The translations under genes and the position numbers were made by a program. From assembly GCA_963769605.1 (NCBI GenBank), contig CAVYML010000007.1, positions 1 to 19,637 on the forward strand: a stretch of 19,637 nucleotides of DNA, written 5' to 3'. Positions 7,956-15,899 of the stretch are shown here, one piece after another (the stretch's first letter is position 1; every line of letters starts with the position of its first letter). This DNA is from Fen-1254 sp963769605 (lineage in GTDB: Bacteria; Bacteroidota; Ignavibacteria; UBA10030). The notes below the pieces were generated by a model. The model was given only the letters and a program-made list of their open reading frames with translations, made no database searches and was not told where the DNA came from.

Positions 7956-7984
7956 AAGATACCGGATTTTTGGAAGAGAAGCAA
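7956..7984 (-). promoter_or_regulatory. possible sigma70-like promoter for the M16 peptidase
   Basis: On the minus strand TTGCTT (7979-7984) and TATCTT (7956-7961) are spaced 17 bp, giving a leader of about 48 nt to the GTG at 7901. The -35 box is weak. It lies in the 303-bp divergent gap 7902-8204, where I see no coding sequence; the other half of the gap is repeat. Confidence 0.3.
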
Positions 7985-8105
7985 TGAGCGATAAAGCTGC
8001 AAACTGAAAACTGCGAACTGTGAACTGAAAAAAAGGTGTTGCCGTGCTGCCGTGCTGAAGTTCAATGTTGTTTAGTTCATCAGTTATTCGGTTACTTAGT
8101 TTTAC

Positions 8106-8154
8106 AGTTGTCAGTTTACAGTTGTCAGTTCACAGTTGTCAGTTCACAGTTTAC
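8106..8154. repeat. heptanucleotide array, AGTTNNC type
   Basis: Seven perfect-phase units: AGTTGTC, AGTTTAC, AGTTGTC, AGTTCAC, AGTTGTC, AGTTCAC, AGTTTAC. More degenerate related sequence precedes it from about 8000. It lies in the divergent gap directly before the first glycosyltransferase. Confidence 0.92.
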
Positions 8155-8204
8155 ATAAAAAGAGATTGCATTCCGCTCTAATATTTGACATCTTTAAGCA
8201 CACA

Positions 8205-9332
8205 ATGGTTATGGCACTTACAACAATCCTGCTCCTTTGCGGTTTTTTTTATGCCGGCGTGCATATAGCTTTGATGCTTGGTGTCTTCCGCCTGCCTTTC
8301 CGTCTTTCAAAGGAAAAACCCTTTGTTTCCGTCATTGTTGCAGCACGCAATGAAGAAAAAAATATCGACCGTCTTCTGAATTGTTTAATGGTTCAGGATT
8401 ACAATAATTTCGAAATTATTCTTGTCAACGACCGATCGACCGACCGGACGCTTGAAAAAGCGAATTCGTTCGTTTCCAATTCGCAAAAGCTCAAGATTAT
8501 CACGATTTCCGAAGTTCCCCTGGATATGCCGGCAAAAAAAAATGCACTCGCTTCCGGTATCCGGGAAGCAAAAGGAGAAATACTCTGTTTCACCGATGCA
8601 GACAGCTTTCCCCCGCCCAGATGGCTTGGAAATATTGTTTTATCATTCGAGCCGGCAGTAGGCCTCACAGCAGGTTTCTCTCCGTACGAGATTCCTTCCG
8701 GCTCAGGCGTCTGGAAGCATCTCTTCTATTCATTTATCGCATACGAAGAATTTCGAGCAGGGATATGGGCATGCGGTTCCATCGGATGGAATCTCGGCTG
8801 GCTCTGCACAGGCCGGAATCTGGCTTATCGTGCTTCCGTTTACAAAGAAGCCGGAGGTTTTGAATCGATCAAGCAATCGATCAGCGGCGATGACGATTTG
8901 TTCCTTCAGCACGTTCGCCGTACAACACGGTGGAAAATTCATTACATTCTGAACCGCGAATCCCACGTTCCCACGCTTCCCCCGCCGTCCTTCCGGCAAT
9001 TTGTGGAACAGCGCAAACGTCATTTCTCAGCGGCTCAATATTTCACATTTCCAATGAAACTTTTTTTTGCAGCATATCATTTTTCCAACCTTGTCCTGCT
9101 GTGCGCTCTGCCGGCGATATTGCTCGTTCCGGAACATACCGCCCTCTTTTCGGTTTGTTTCGGACTGAAATTCACAGCAGACGCTGCGCTGATTGGATTA
9201 TGTTCACAGAAATTTGAAGTCAACGGTATGATTCCAAAATTCGTTTGGATGGAAATTCTATATATTCTGTATAACGTTTGCATCGGCCCCCTCGGCCTGC
9301 TTTTTTCGTTTGACTGGAAGGCATCGAAATGA
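8205..9332 (+). CDS. membrane-anchored GT2 glycosyltransferase (1 of 3)
   Basis: 375 residues. An N-terminal membrane helix (about 5-27) precedes a GT-A fold: VSVIVAARNEEKNI at 41-54, ND at 75-76, the metal-binding DAD at 131-133 and an acidic GDDD at 228-231. QRKRHF at 269-274 takes the place of the usual QxxRW. Two or three hydrophobic helices close the protein. This is the architecture of processive or lipid-linked-sugar GT2 enzymes at the cytoplasmic membrane. The ATG at 8205 (or 8211) is chosen; a longer frame from a TTG at 8136 begins inside the heptad array. No clear ribosome binding site. Its TGA overlaps the next gene's ATG (ATGA). The sugar donor and acceptor are unknown. Confidence 0.88.
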   Translation: MVMALTTILLLCGFFYAGVHIALMLGVFRLPFRLSKEKPFVSVIVAARNEEKNIDRLLNCLMVQDYNNFEIILVNDRSTDRTLEKANSFVSNSQKLKIITISEVPLDMPAKKNALASGIREAKGEILCFTDADSFPPPRWLGNIVLSFEPAVGLTAGFSPYEIPSGSGVWKHLFYSFIAYEEFRAGIWACGSIGWNLGWLCTGRNLAYRASVYKEAGGFESIKQSISGDDDLFLQHVRRTTRWKIHYILNRESHVPTLPPPSFRQFVEQRKRHFSAAQYFTFPMKLFFAAYHFSNLVLLCALPAILLVPEHTALFSVCFGLKFTADAALIGLCSQKFEVNGMIPKFVWMEILYILYNVCIGPLGLLFSFDWKASK

Positions 9333-10315
9333 AAATTGCAGCGCTTTCAGAACGATGCCGGAACCTTATAACGCATCCGTGGGTTGTTTTTGCGAGTAAA
9401 TTATTCTTTGCAGTAATAGCCTTATATTTTGTTTTTAAGCTCGTTAATGTGCATTCCATCGTCCGCCTTTTTGCCGCTGCCGATATCCGATTTCTTCTCA
9501 TCGGATTAGCTCTTGTTCCGGTCAATCTTGGTATCCGCATCATCCGTTGGAACATTCTGCTCTATTCGATCAAGGAGCAACCATCATGGTTAGAGACTAT
9601 TCGGTCCGTCATGCTCGGTATTACAATCGGATCGTTCACTCCGGCGGAAATCGGCGATTTTGCAGGCCGCACTCTGCATTTGACCGAAACAAAAAAATCT
9701 ATGGTTATCGGATTGACATTCCTCGACCGGATTCAGACACTTCTTGTTTTTTGTATAACCGGAGCCCCGTTCCTGGCACTTGTACTCTTCCCCGGCAATA
9801 GAGCTGCGGCAATCTTTTCGTTTCTCCTCTTACTCTTGAGCCTTTTCGCTTTTGCTGTTTTAGGCAATTCCCGTTTTCTTTTTTCTCGATTTATTTCGCG
9901 TTTTCCGCTGCTCGAACGCATCGTTGCAGGTATGTTCAGTATTAATCGCCGCCAGCAAATTCTTTCCCTTCTCTTTGCATTCCTGTTCTGGGGTGTGATA
10001 GTCCTGCAAATGTATGCCTTCTTCAATGCATTTGTTCCCGTCTCATTCTTGACGGCCCTGATTGGAACATCTCTGGTTTTATTTCTTAAATCATTCGTTC
10101 CGTTTTCCATCGGCGATCTTGGTGTCCGGGAGTTGACTTCGGTATATGTTTTTTCGCATTTTGCTGTTTCTAACGATGCTTCCGTCAATGCCTCCTTGTT
10201 GATTTTCTTTGCAAATGTTTTTGTTCCGGCGCTTTGCGGCATTCCATTTATTCGATCTATGGACTTCTCGGCTTTTTTCAATGCTTCACGTCAACTATTC
10301 AATAAACAACCGTAA
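9329..10315 (+). CDS. flippase-like integral membrane protein (LPG synthase TM/UPF0104 family)
   Basis: 328 residues with about eight membrane helices (for example 18-38, 53-73, 126-153, 158-178, 211-233, 237-257, 285-305). Two related loop motifs, PAEIGDFAGR at 105-114 and PFSIGDLGVRE at 258-268, are typical of the lysylphosphatidylglycerol-synthase transmembrane domain (AglD/YbhN-like) family. The soluble aminoacyl-transferase domain of MprF is absent, so a role in flipping or handling a glycolipid is more likely than lysyl-PG synthesis. It overlaps the preceding GT2 by 4 nt (translational coupling), and the next GT2 starts 11 nt downstream. Family placement is firm; the function is inference. 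Confidence 0.85.
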   Translation: MKIAALSERCRNLITHPWVVFASKLFFAVIALYFVFKLVNVHSIVRLFAAADIRFLLIGLALVPVNLGIRIIRWNILLYSIKEQPSWLETIRSVMLGITIGSFTPAEIGDFAGRTLHLTETKKSMVIGLTFLDRIQTLLVFCITGAPFLALVLFPGNRAAAIFSFLLLLLSLFAFAVLGNSRFLFSRFISRFPLLERIVAGMFSINRRQQILSLLFAFLFWGVIVLQMYAFFNAFVPVSFLTALIGTSLVLFLKSFVPFSIGDLGVRELTSVYVFSHFAVSNDASVNASLLIFFANVFVPALCGIPFIRSMDFSAFFNASRQLFNKQP

Positions 10316-10326
10316 CGGATCCTTTT

Positions 10327-11445
10327 GTGTGTGAAACTATAGCTCTCATCTGTCTTTGTTCTTTTACGTTGTATTACCTTTTTTTTCTTGCCCGCGTTCA
10401 ATTAGGATTCGCAAGACTGATCCGGCAGACGCATCAAGGAAAAATTCCCTTTGCCAGCATTGTTGTAGCGGCACGGAATGAAGAACGAAATATCGGCCGG
10501 TGCCTTAATTCCCTGCTGCAGCAAAATTATCCAAAGGACCGCTTTGAAGTCATCGTGATCGACGATCATTCGACAGATGGGACATATCAAAAACTTTTAG
10601 AGTTAAGCAAATCTTTTCGAAATCTTAAAATTCTTTCTGCGGATGCAGACCGGAGCGGCAAACCGGAAGCTCTCGCGCGCGGGATTGAAGAAGCAAAAGG
10701 CGAGATTATACTTACCACCGATGCAGATTGCACAGTTTCGAATAACTGGACTCTGACTATGGCGCGCCATTTCACCGAGGGCGTCGTCATGGTTGCAGGA
10801 CCGGTTCTGGAGACAGGCGGCTCATCTTTCTTTTCTAAGATGGAAAAACTCGAATTTCTCGGCCTCATTTGCGTCGGAGCGGGATTGATCGGATCGAAGC
10901 GCCCCATTATTTGTAACGGCGCAAATCTTGCGTACCGGCGCGATGGTTTTTTTATTGCAGGGGGATTCGGTTCCGGAAGCTCTGCAAACGACGATGAAAT
11001 GCTGATGAACATCATGGCGAGCAGGCATATCGGTTCCATTGATTTTGCATGGGAATATCCGGCCGTCGTCTTAACAAAATCGAACAATGACGCCGTTTCC
11101 TTCTTCCGGCAGCGCCTGCGCTGGGCTGCAAAGAAAGGGCATTATGCGGACTGGACGATACTCCTGGAACTTTTCTGTTTGTATCTTTTTTTCTTGAGCG
11201 TGGCATTCTGCACTGCACTTCTCTTCTGGTCGCCGCAGCTCTGGCTGCCGCTTGCGGTCAGTTATGCAGGAAAAATTGCAGTCGATTTTCTAACCCTGCG
11301 CATAGGTGCAAAGCTCTGGGAACAGCGTATTCCCGTTTTCCATTTTTTCATTGCAGAGCTTCTCCATGTTCCGTATATTCTCATTGCAGCAGCTATCGGG
11401 CAGCTAGCGCCGCTTCGCTGGAGAGGACGTACGATACGGTCGTGA
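10327..11445 (+). CDS. membrane-anchored GT2 glycosyltransferase (2 of 3)
   Basis: 372 residues with a GTG start 11 nt after the previous gene. An N-terminal helix (about 5-28) is followed by the GT-A core: ASIVVAARNEERNI at 43-56, IDDHSTDGT at 78-86, DAD at 132-134, acidic NDDE at 221-224 and RQRLRW at 261-266. C-terminal membrane helices follow. It is clearly paralogous to the GT2 proteins on either side (shared VAARNEE, KPEALA, TDADCT blocks), resembling the third more than the first. Probably adds a sugar to a membrane-bound acceptor. Confidence 0.9.
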   Translation: MCETIALICLCSFTLYYLFFLARVQLGFARLIRQTHQGKIPFASIVVAARNEERNIGRCLNSLLQQNYPKDRFEVIVIDDHSTDGTYQKLLELSKSFRNLKILSADADRSGKPEALARGIEEAKGEIILTTDADCTVSNNWTLTMARHFTEGVVMVAGPVLETGGSSFFSKMEKLEFLGLICVGAGLIGSKRPIICNGANLAYRRDGFFIAGGFGSGSSANDDEMLMNIMASRHIGSIDFAWEYPAVVLTKSNNDAVSFFRQRLRWAAKKGHYADWTILLELFCLYLFFLSVAFCTALLFWSPQLWLPLAVSYAGKIAVDFLTLRIGAKLWEQRIPVFHFFIAELLHVPYILIAAAIGQLAPLRWRGRTIRS

Positions 11446-11539
11446 ATGAATTTCTTCGCATGGTATGAAAGAGTTTTGAGTGATTATCCCGGGAATTGTT
11501 TTTCTGCAGTCGGCGGCGAAAACATCCGCGACGATGCTT

Positions 11540-11687
11540 TGTAGCTGGCACTGGCCTACCCAACTACTGACGCCCGCCAAAATGCGCAGCAGGTTGGCAA
11601 TCATTCAGGCGAGTGGTGTCGTGATCATCCGCGACGACCTCCCGATAATATTTTTCAATATTCTCGGGACAAGTTGTCGCGGCTACA
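11540..11687 (+). mobile_element. TGTAGC-ended MITE-like repeat, copy 2
   Basis: A 148-bp relative of the element at 6349-6494, in the same orientation. It begins TGTAGCTGGCAC, shares a GCCAAAA...GCAGCAGG block, and ends with the same hairpin (11629-11682): CCGCGAC/GTCGCGG outside, CCCGATAATATT/AATATTCTCGGG inside, but loop TTTC. The 282-bp gap 11446-11727 contains this element and a 12-bp direct repeat, CATCCGCGACGA, at 11523-11534 that also occurs at 11627-11638. No gene is seen in the gap. Confidence 0.75.
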
Positions 11688-11727
11688 AATGCGGGTGAAT
11701 TGGATTTCGGAAGGTTAAAAAAATTCC

Positions 11728-12348
11728 GTGAAATATCCTATTGCAGTGATAGAGCGATTGTTTCCATCGATTCTTTGCAGAACGCAATCGCCGAGCATTC
11801 ATCTGACATTCGACGACGGGCCTCATCCTGAAACGACTCCCGTTGTTCTGGATATACTTAAACAATACGGTATTAAAGCTACTTTTTTTCTCAACGGCGA
11901 ACATATCGACCGGTATCCTGAACTTGCACGTCGCATTGCCGACGAAGGACATTCCGCGGAAAATCACGGATATACGCACCGAAATCTCTTCTGGTGCAGC
12001 GCAGCGGTTGTCCGCAATGAATTATTGAAAACGAATGATGCAATTATGCAACATACTCGCTCGACGCCGAAATTTTTTCGTCCGCCGTTCGGTTTTTTCC
12101 GAAATGAAACGCTGAATATTGCCGCGCAATGTTCTTTAAAGCCGGTACTCTGGTCGTTCGACTCTAAAGATTATCTCCATAAGAAATATACGTTCGACCG
12201 TTCCCTTGCCCGACAGGAATTTAAAGGAGGAGACATTCTCTTGTTCCATGACAACGAATTTACTTCCGGATCTGCAGGACAGACGGTTAGCACCCTTCTC
12301 GATTTGCTTTTAAAGCGTCATTATACATTTGCGGCTTTAGAAGGATGA
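11728..12348 (+). CDS. polysaccharide deacetylase (NodB homology, CE4)
   Basis: 206 residues, about the minimal NodB catalytic domain. All five motifs are present: TFDDGP (Asp29, Asp30) at 27-32; NHGYTH with zinc ligands His80 and His84; RPPFG at 118-122; WSFDSKD with Asp145; and LLFHDN with His174. CE4 enzymes are metal-dependent and remove N- or O-acetyl groups from glycans. Most are exported, but no signal peptide is visible, so a lipid-linked sugar on the cytoplasmic side is a plausible substrate. GTG start at 11728, with GGAAGG about 14 nt upstream. The gene is flanked by MITE-like copy 2 and a heptad array. Confidence 0.92.
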   Translation: MKYPIAVIERLFPSILCRTQSPSIHLTFDDGPHPETTPVVLDILKQYGIKATFFLNGEHIDRYPELARRIADEGHSAENHGYTHRNLFWCSAAVVRNELLKTNDAIMQHTRSTPKFFRPPFGFFRNETLNIAAQCSLKPVLWSFDSKDYLHKKYTFDRSLARQEFKGGDILLFHDNEFTSGSAGQTVSTLLDLLLKRHYTFAALEG

Positions 12349-12373
12349 AACATTATGAATGATGAATGATGAA

Positions 12374-12485
12374 GGATGAAGTATGAAGGATGAAGGATGA
12401 AGGATAACGGATGAAGGATAAAGGATGAAGAATAACGGATGAAGTATGAAGGATGAAGGATGAAGGATGAAGGATAACGGATGGG
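12374..12485. repeat. heptanucleotide array, GGATGAA type, 16 units
   Basis: Sixteen 7-bp units in exact phase, mostly GGATGAA with GTATGAA, GGATAAC, GGATAAA, GAATAAC variants. The order GGATGAA, GTATGAA, GGATGAA, GGATGAA ... GGATAAC occurs twice, suggesting duplication of a multi-unit block. Degenerate units extend back to 12349. It fills the 146-bp gap between the deacetylase stop and the third GT2. Confidence 0.97.
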
Positions 12486-12494
12486 ATTTGGAAT

Positions 12495-13586
12495 ATGAAT
12501 TTTGAACTTTTTCTCATTATCGCAACGATTTGCTATGGCTGTCTTGTGCTCCTGTTTTTGTACGGATTGACGCGGATACGGGATCGTGCCGGCCATGCAT
12601 CGCCTTTCGTTTCTGTCATCGTCGCCGCACGCGATGAAGAAGAAAATATCGCGGAATGCCTTGCTTCCGTACTTCAGCAAACGTATCCGTCAAACCTTTT
12701 TGAAGTGATTGTCGTCGACGATGATTCCACCGATTCTACTGCAGCCATTTGCAAAGAATTCATGGAGCGGTTCCCTAACCTTCTCTGTGTTGCAGCTCCT
12801 GAGAATCCGAGTCTTCGCGGCAAGCCGAATGCTCTGGCCTGCGGCATTGATGCGGCGAACGGTGAAGTGATTCTTATTACGGATGCCGATTGCACGGTGC
12901 CTTCCACTTGGATCGAATGTACCGCTCAGCGGTATGAAGGAAATATCGGATTAATCGGCGGAATTACGCTGCAACGAAATACAAACTGGTTTGAAGGTAT
13001 GCAATCTTTAGACTGGGCATTTATTCTCGGAATGGCGGCTTCGACTGCAGGCCTCGGCCATCAGCACGGCAGCATCGGAAACAACCTCTCGTTTAGAAAA
13101 AAGGCTTACGATCAGGTCGGCGGCTACCGAAATCTGAAGTTTAGCGTCACGGAGGATTATACGATCGTGCAGGCTATTATCGATTCCTGCCGATGGGATT
13201 ATATTTATCCCATCGATCCGAAGACAATGGTGGAAAGCAAACCATGTTCCGATTGGAAAACACTTCTCCGTCAAAAACAGCGCTGGGGAAAAGGCGCTCT
13301 CGATATGAAAATTTCCGGCTTTTTTATTATGGCCATCGGATTTTGCATGCATGTTTCTCCGTTTGTTATGCTGTACTGGGGTAGCGTTGTTCTTTCCGCT
13401 TCCATGCTTTTGGTTAAATTTATTTTCGATTACATTTTCCTCTATCGCTTTCTGAAACGTGTGGAACGCATTTCAGAGTTGAAATGGTTCTACTATTTTG
13501 AGATTTATTTTATACTCTATGTCATTCTTCTCCCATTTCTCGTTTTTTTCGGCGGAAAGGTTCAATGGAAGGGACGCACTTTTTAA
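12495..13586 (+). CDS. membrane-anchored GT2 glycosyltransferase (3 of 3)
   Basis: 363 residues. An N-terminal helix (about 4-25) precedes the GT-A core: VSVIVAARDEEENI at 39-52, VDDDSTDST at 74-82, DAD at 130-132, TED at 219-221 and RQKQRW at 259-264 (complete QxxRW). Two C-terminal membrane segments follow. With the intact ED and QxxRW signatures it is the most canonical of the three. ATG at 12495 follows the heptad array by 9 nt. Its last 22 nt overlap the start of the PHP-domain gene, implying translational coupling. Confidence 0.9.
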   Translation: MNFELFLIIATICYGCLVLLFLYGLTRIRDRAGHASPFVSVIVAARDEEENIAECLASVLQQTYPSNLFEVIVVDDDSTDSTAAICKEFMERFPNLLCVAAPENPSLRGKPNALACGIDAANGEVILITDADCTVPSTWIECTAQRYEGNIGLIGGITLQRNTNWFEGMQSLDWAFILGMAASTAGLGHQHGSIGNNLSFRKKAYDQVGGYRNLKFSVTEDYTIVQAIIDSCRWDYIYPIDPKTMVESKPCSDWKTLLRQKQRWGKGALDMKISGFFIMAIGFCMHVSPFVMLYWGSVVLSASMLLVKFIFDYIFLYRFLKRVERISELKWFYYFEIYFILYVILLPFLVFFGGKVQWKGRTF

Positions 13587-15214
13587 CGATCTTCGGCACG
13601 TTGCGATTTTTAGTGAAATTTCTGGGATTTATTTTTCTTCCCATAGTTCTTTACGCCGAAACGCATTATCGTTTTAAATACTTCTTCAGTTTTCTGAACA
13701 AGCGGGAACCTGAAATTATTACCGATGCGCCGCACAGGCTCGATCCGCACGACTCTCTTCCGATTCTGTTTTTTGTAAAGGACGCAGATCGCTACCCGTG
13801 TGAACTGACGGAAATTGCCATTACGCTGCGAGACGATTTTTCATCTGAACGAATCGTCCTTTTTTCCGGCGTGTTTTCTCTGACGGATAGGTTTTGGTGG
13901 CGGATATACCGCGTCCCGGTGATAGGTTTCCACGGCTTTTTAGAAAGCGATGTTGAGTTTACCATTCGCTGGAACGGAAAGTTTAAAAAATATCATAACG
14001 ACAATTATCGCACTTCCAGCCATAAACCGCTTTGTACCTATATCTCGGACAAAAAACTTCCACAATTTGACAATCTCTTTTTGGGGGAAATTCATTCACA
14101 TTCGAATTACACAAGTGATCAGGTAGAATACGGCTCACCGCTGGGAGCTTCTATCGAGTTAGGCAAAGCAATGGGACTCTCTTTTTTCTGTGTGACCGAT
14201 CATTCCTACGATTTAGACGATTCGTTAGACAATTATTTGGAGTTTGACGGCACTTTCCCGAAATGGAAAGCGCTCGATGACGAGGTTAAACATCTGAATG
14301 AACAGACCGGAGAATTCATTATAATTAAAGGGGAAGAAGTAAGCTGCCGGAACCGCTTGGGCCAAAACGTGCATTTCCTTCTTCTCAACAACGAACGGTT
14401 CCTTCAGGGAAGCGGAGACAGCGCCGAACGATGGCTTAAAACAAGAAGCGAACATTCTATTAGCGATGTTCTTGACATAAAAGAGGCAGAGAGCGTATCG
14501 ATAGCAGCTCACCCTTTTGAACCGATCTCTATGCTTCAAAGACTTCTTCTTAGACGCGGGAGATGGGGAAAAAACGATTTTGAAGATGACCGATTAGAAG
14601 GAATTCAATTTATCAATGGGGCGCTAACGCATGGATTCCACGAAGGATATACGTTTTGGAAAGAGCAGCTTCTCTCCGGTAAGAAGATGTTTTTGTGTGC
14701 CGGAAATGATGCCCATGGAAATTTCAATAGATTTCGTCAAATTGGAATTCCCTTTTTCCTGATCCGTGAACATGGAGATCAGCTTTTTGGAAAGATGAGA
14801 ACAGGCATTTACACGACCGAATTCACTCAAAAAGCTATACTCACAGCTTTGAAAAACGGCCATTCAATTGCCACAGACGGTCCGGCTGCAAATCTTACGA
14901 AAGAAAACAGCGAAACGTCAATTATCGGATTTAGCTTCCCCGGCGAAATGAAGAATTTTTCATTGACGGCTGTTTCCACCTCTGAATATGGAAGGCTTAA
15001 GAATATTACAATTCTGGCCGGTGCGATAGGCAATGATTTCGAAAAGGTAATTTTCTCTACTAATTCAGCGAACGAATACAGTTTTAAGAAAAATTTTGAG
15101 TTTTCAGCGGATCGCAGTTCATATATTCGAGCAGAAGTTTGGACAGATTCGCTGGACTCGTGCGATAAAAAATCGCATTTTTGCCTGACAAATCCGTTCT
15201 GGGTCGAGGGTTAA
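13565..15214 (+). CDS. PHP-family metallophosphoesterase with N-terminal membrane anchor (CehA/McbA-like)
   Basis: 549 residues. A hydrophobic helix (about 8-30) is followed by a beta-rich region of about 130 residues, then a PHP domain. Probable metal ligands: HSH (His177, His179), Asp185 in YTSD, DH (Asp212, His213), GEE (Glu257/258), His270, His316 in AAHPFEP, and GNDAHG (Asp382, His384). The roughly 110 C-terminal residues look like a beta sandwich. PHP enzymes hydrolyse phosphoester bonds; the CehA/McbA branch includes varied hydrolases. Overlap with the GT2 gene suggests action on a glycolipid or its phospho-linked intermediate, but this is inference. Confidence 0.85.
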   Translation: MEGTHFLTIFGTLRFLVKFLGFIFLPIVLYAETHYRFKYFFSFLNKREPEIITDAPHRLDPHDSLPILFFVKDADRYPCELTEIAITLRDDFSSERIVLFSGVFSLTDRFWWRIYRVPVIGFHGFLESDVEFTIRWNGKFKKYHNDNYRTSSHKPLCTYISDKKLPQFDNLFLGEIHSHSNYTSDQVEYGSPLGASIELGKAMGLSFFCVTDHSYDLDDSLDNYLEFDGTFPKWKALDDEVKHLNEQTGEFIIIKGEEVSCRNRLGQNVHFLLLNNERFLQGSGDSAERWLKTRSEHSISDVLDIKEAESVSIAAHPFEPISMLQRLLLRRGRWGKNDFEDDRLEGIQFINGALTHGFHEGYTFWKEQLLSGKKMFLCAGNDAHGNFNRFRQIGIPFFLIREHGDQLFGKMRTGIYTTEFTQKAILTALKNGHSIATDGPAANLTKENSETSIIGFSFPGEMKNFSLTAVSTSEYGRLKNITILAGAIGNDFEKVIFSTNSANEYSFKKNFEFSADRSSYIRAEVWTDSLDSCDKKSHFCLTNPFWVEG

Positions 15215-15324
15215 TTCTTAGTTCTTAGTTTGTAGTTCTTGGTTCTTGGTTCTTGGTTTTTGGTTCTTAGTTCTTTAACCACGAACCACGAACTCCGCAC
15301 TACGCACTAACTACACACTAAGAA
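15215..15324. repeat. inverted pair of heptanucleotide arrays, TTCTTRG type
   Basis: Starts on the base after the PHP gene stop. Left arm (15215-15277) has nine in-phase units: TTCTTAG twice, TTTGTAG, TTCTTGG three times, TTTTTGG, TTCTTAG, TTCTTTA. Right arm carries complementary CCACGAA, CTCCGCA, CTACGCA-type units. TGGTTC faces GAACCA across the centre, so the RNA could fold as a hairpin at the end of the glycan cluster. Confidence 0.92.
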
Positions 15325-15347
15325 TTTTTTTACTATTTACTGCTAAA

Positions 15348-15376
15348 TTGCTTATAGCTATAAACTTATCTATATT
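15348..15376 (+). promoter_or_regulatory. possible sigma70-like promoter for cdd
   Basis: TTGCTT (15348-15353) and TATATT (15371-15376) are separated by 17 bp. Transcription would start near 15383, about 20 nt before the cdd ATG. The -10 matches 5 of 6, the -35 only 3 of 6. The same TTGCTT-17-TATNTT arrangement lies before the M16 gene. Confidence 0.35.
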
Positions 15377-15403
15377 GTCTTGATCAAGAATAGAACTATA
15401 TTT

Positions 15404-15805
15404 ATGAAACAAATCTATCGCGAATTGGCCTTGAAGGCACGGGAAGCCCGTTTGAATGCTTACGCGCCGTATTCGAAATTTGGTGTCGGATCTGCTCTTT
15501 TGACGAAGTCCGGAAAAATATTTACAGGATGTAATGTTGAGAGCAGCTCTTATAGTCTGACCATCTGTGCGGAAAGAACAGCCCTTTTTAAAGCAGTCTC
15601 GGAAGGGGAAAGATCCTTTTTAGCAATTGCCGTTGCTTCCGATGGACCAGGTTTTACTCCTCCCTGCGGTGCGTGCAGGCAGGTTCTTATGGATATAACT
15701 GGAAATATCGACTGCATCATGATCGATTCTATGGATAAGATCAAAACAACCAAACTTAAATTGCTTTTACCATTAGCTTTTTCGATAGTAAATCTTGAAC
15801 ATTAA
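15404..15805 (+). CDS. cdd: cytidine deaminase
   Basis: 133 residues, the size of the small tetrameric cytidine deaminases that convert (deoxy)cytidine to (deoxy)uridine in pyrimidine salvage. Zinc and catalytic residues are intact: CAE (Cys55, Glu57) and PCGACRQ (Cys88, Cys91). Substrate-binding FGVGSAL and TGCNVE are also present. ATG 15404 is preferred over an in-frame TTG at 15380, which would add eight residues. Thymidine kinase follows after 94 bp, so the two may form a salvage unit. Confidence 0.95.
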   Translation: MKQIYRELALKAREARLNAYAPYSKFGVGSALLTKSGKIFTGCNVESSSYSLTICAERTALFKAVSEGERSFLAIAVASDGPGFTPPCGACRQVLMDITGNIDCIMIDSMDKIKTTKLKLLLPLAFSIVNLEH

Positions 15806-15899
15806 AGTGTGAAATGCGAATAGAACGACTCTATAACTCAATAACAAAATGACAATAAACGGAAATCTGCAATTTTCAATCTGAAATTTGAAATTTTTT

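Noticed and set aside
8136..8204. Longer GT2 start from a TTG
   Set aside because: The codon is inside a heptad array and the added residues are not part of the family; ATG 8205 directly precedes the membrane helix.
9733..10281. 182-codon minus-strand frame opposite the flippase-like gene
   Set aside because: Lys/Arg-rich antisense of hydrophobic codons; the plus-strand protein is well supported.
11480..11698. 72-codon plus-strand open frame between GT2 and deacetylase
   Set aside because: Most of it is MITE-like copy 2 and its product has no recognisable pattern or ribosome-binding site.
12349..12490. CRISPR-like array
   Set aside because: Units are contiguous 7-mers with no unique spacers and no cas genes nearby.
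12321..12680. 119-codon minus-strand open frame rich in Ser-Phe-Ile-Leu-His-Pro
   Set aside because: It is the translation of the GGATGAA array plus antisense of the third GT2 gene; the peptide periodicity reflects the DNA repeat.
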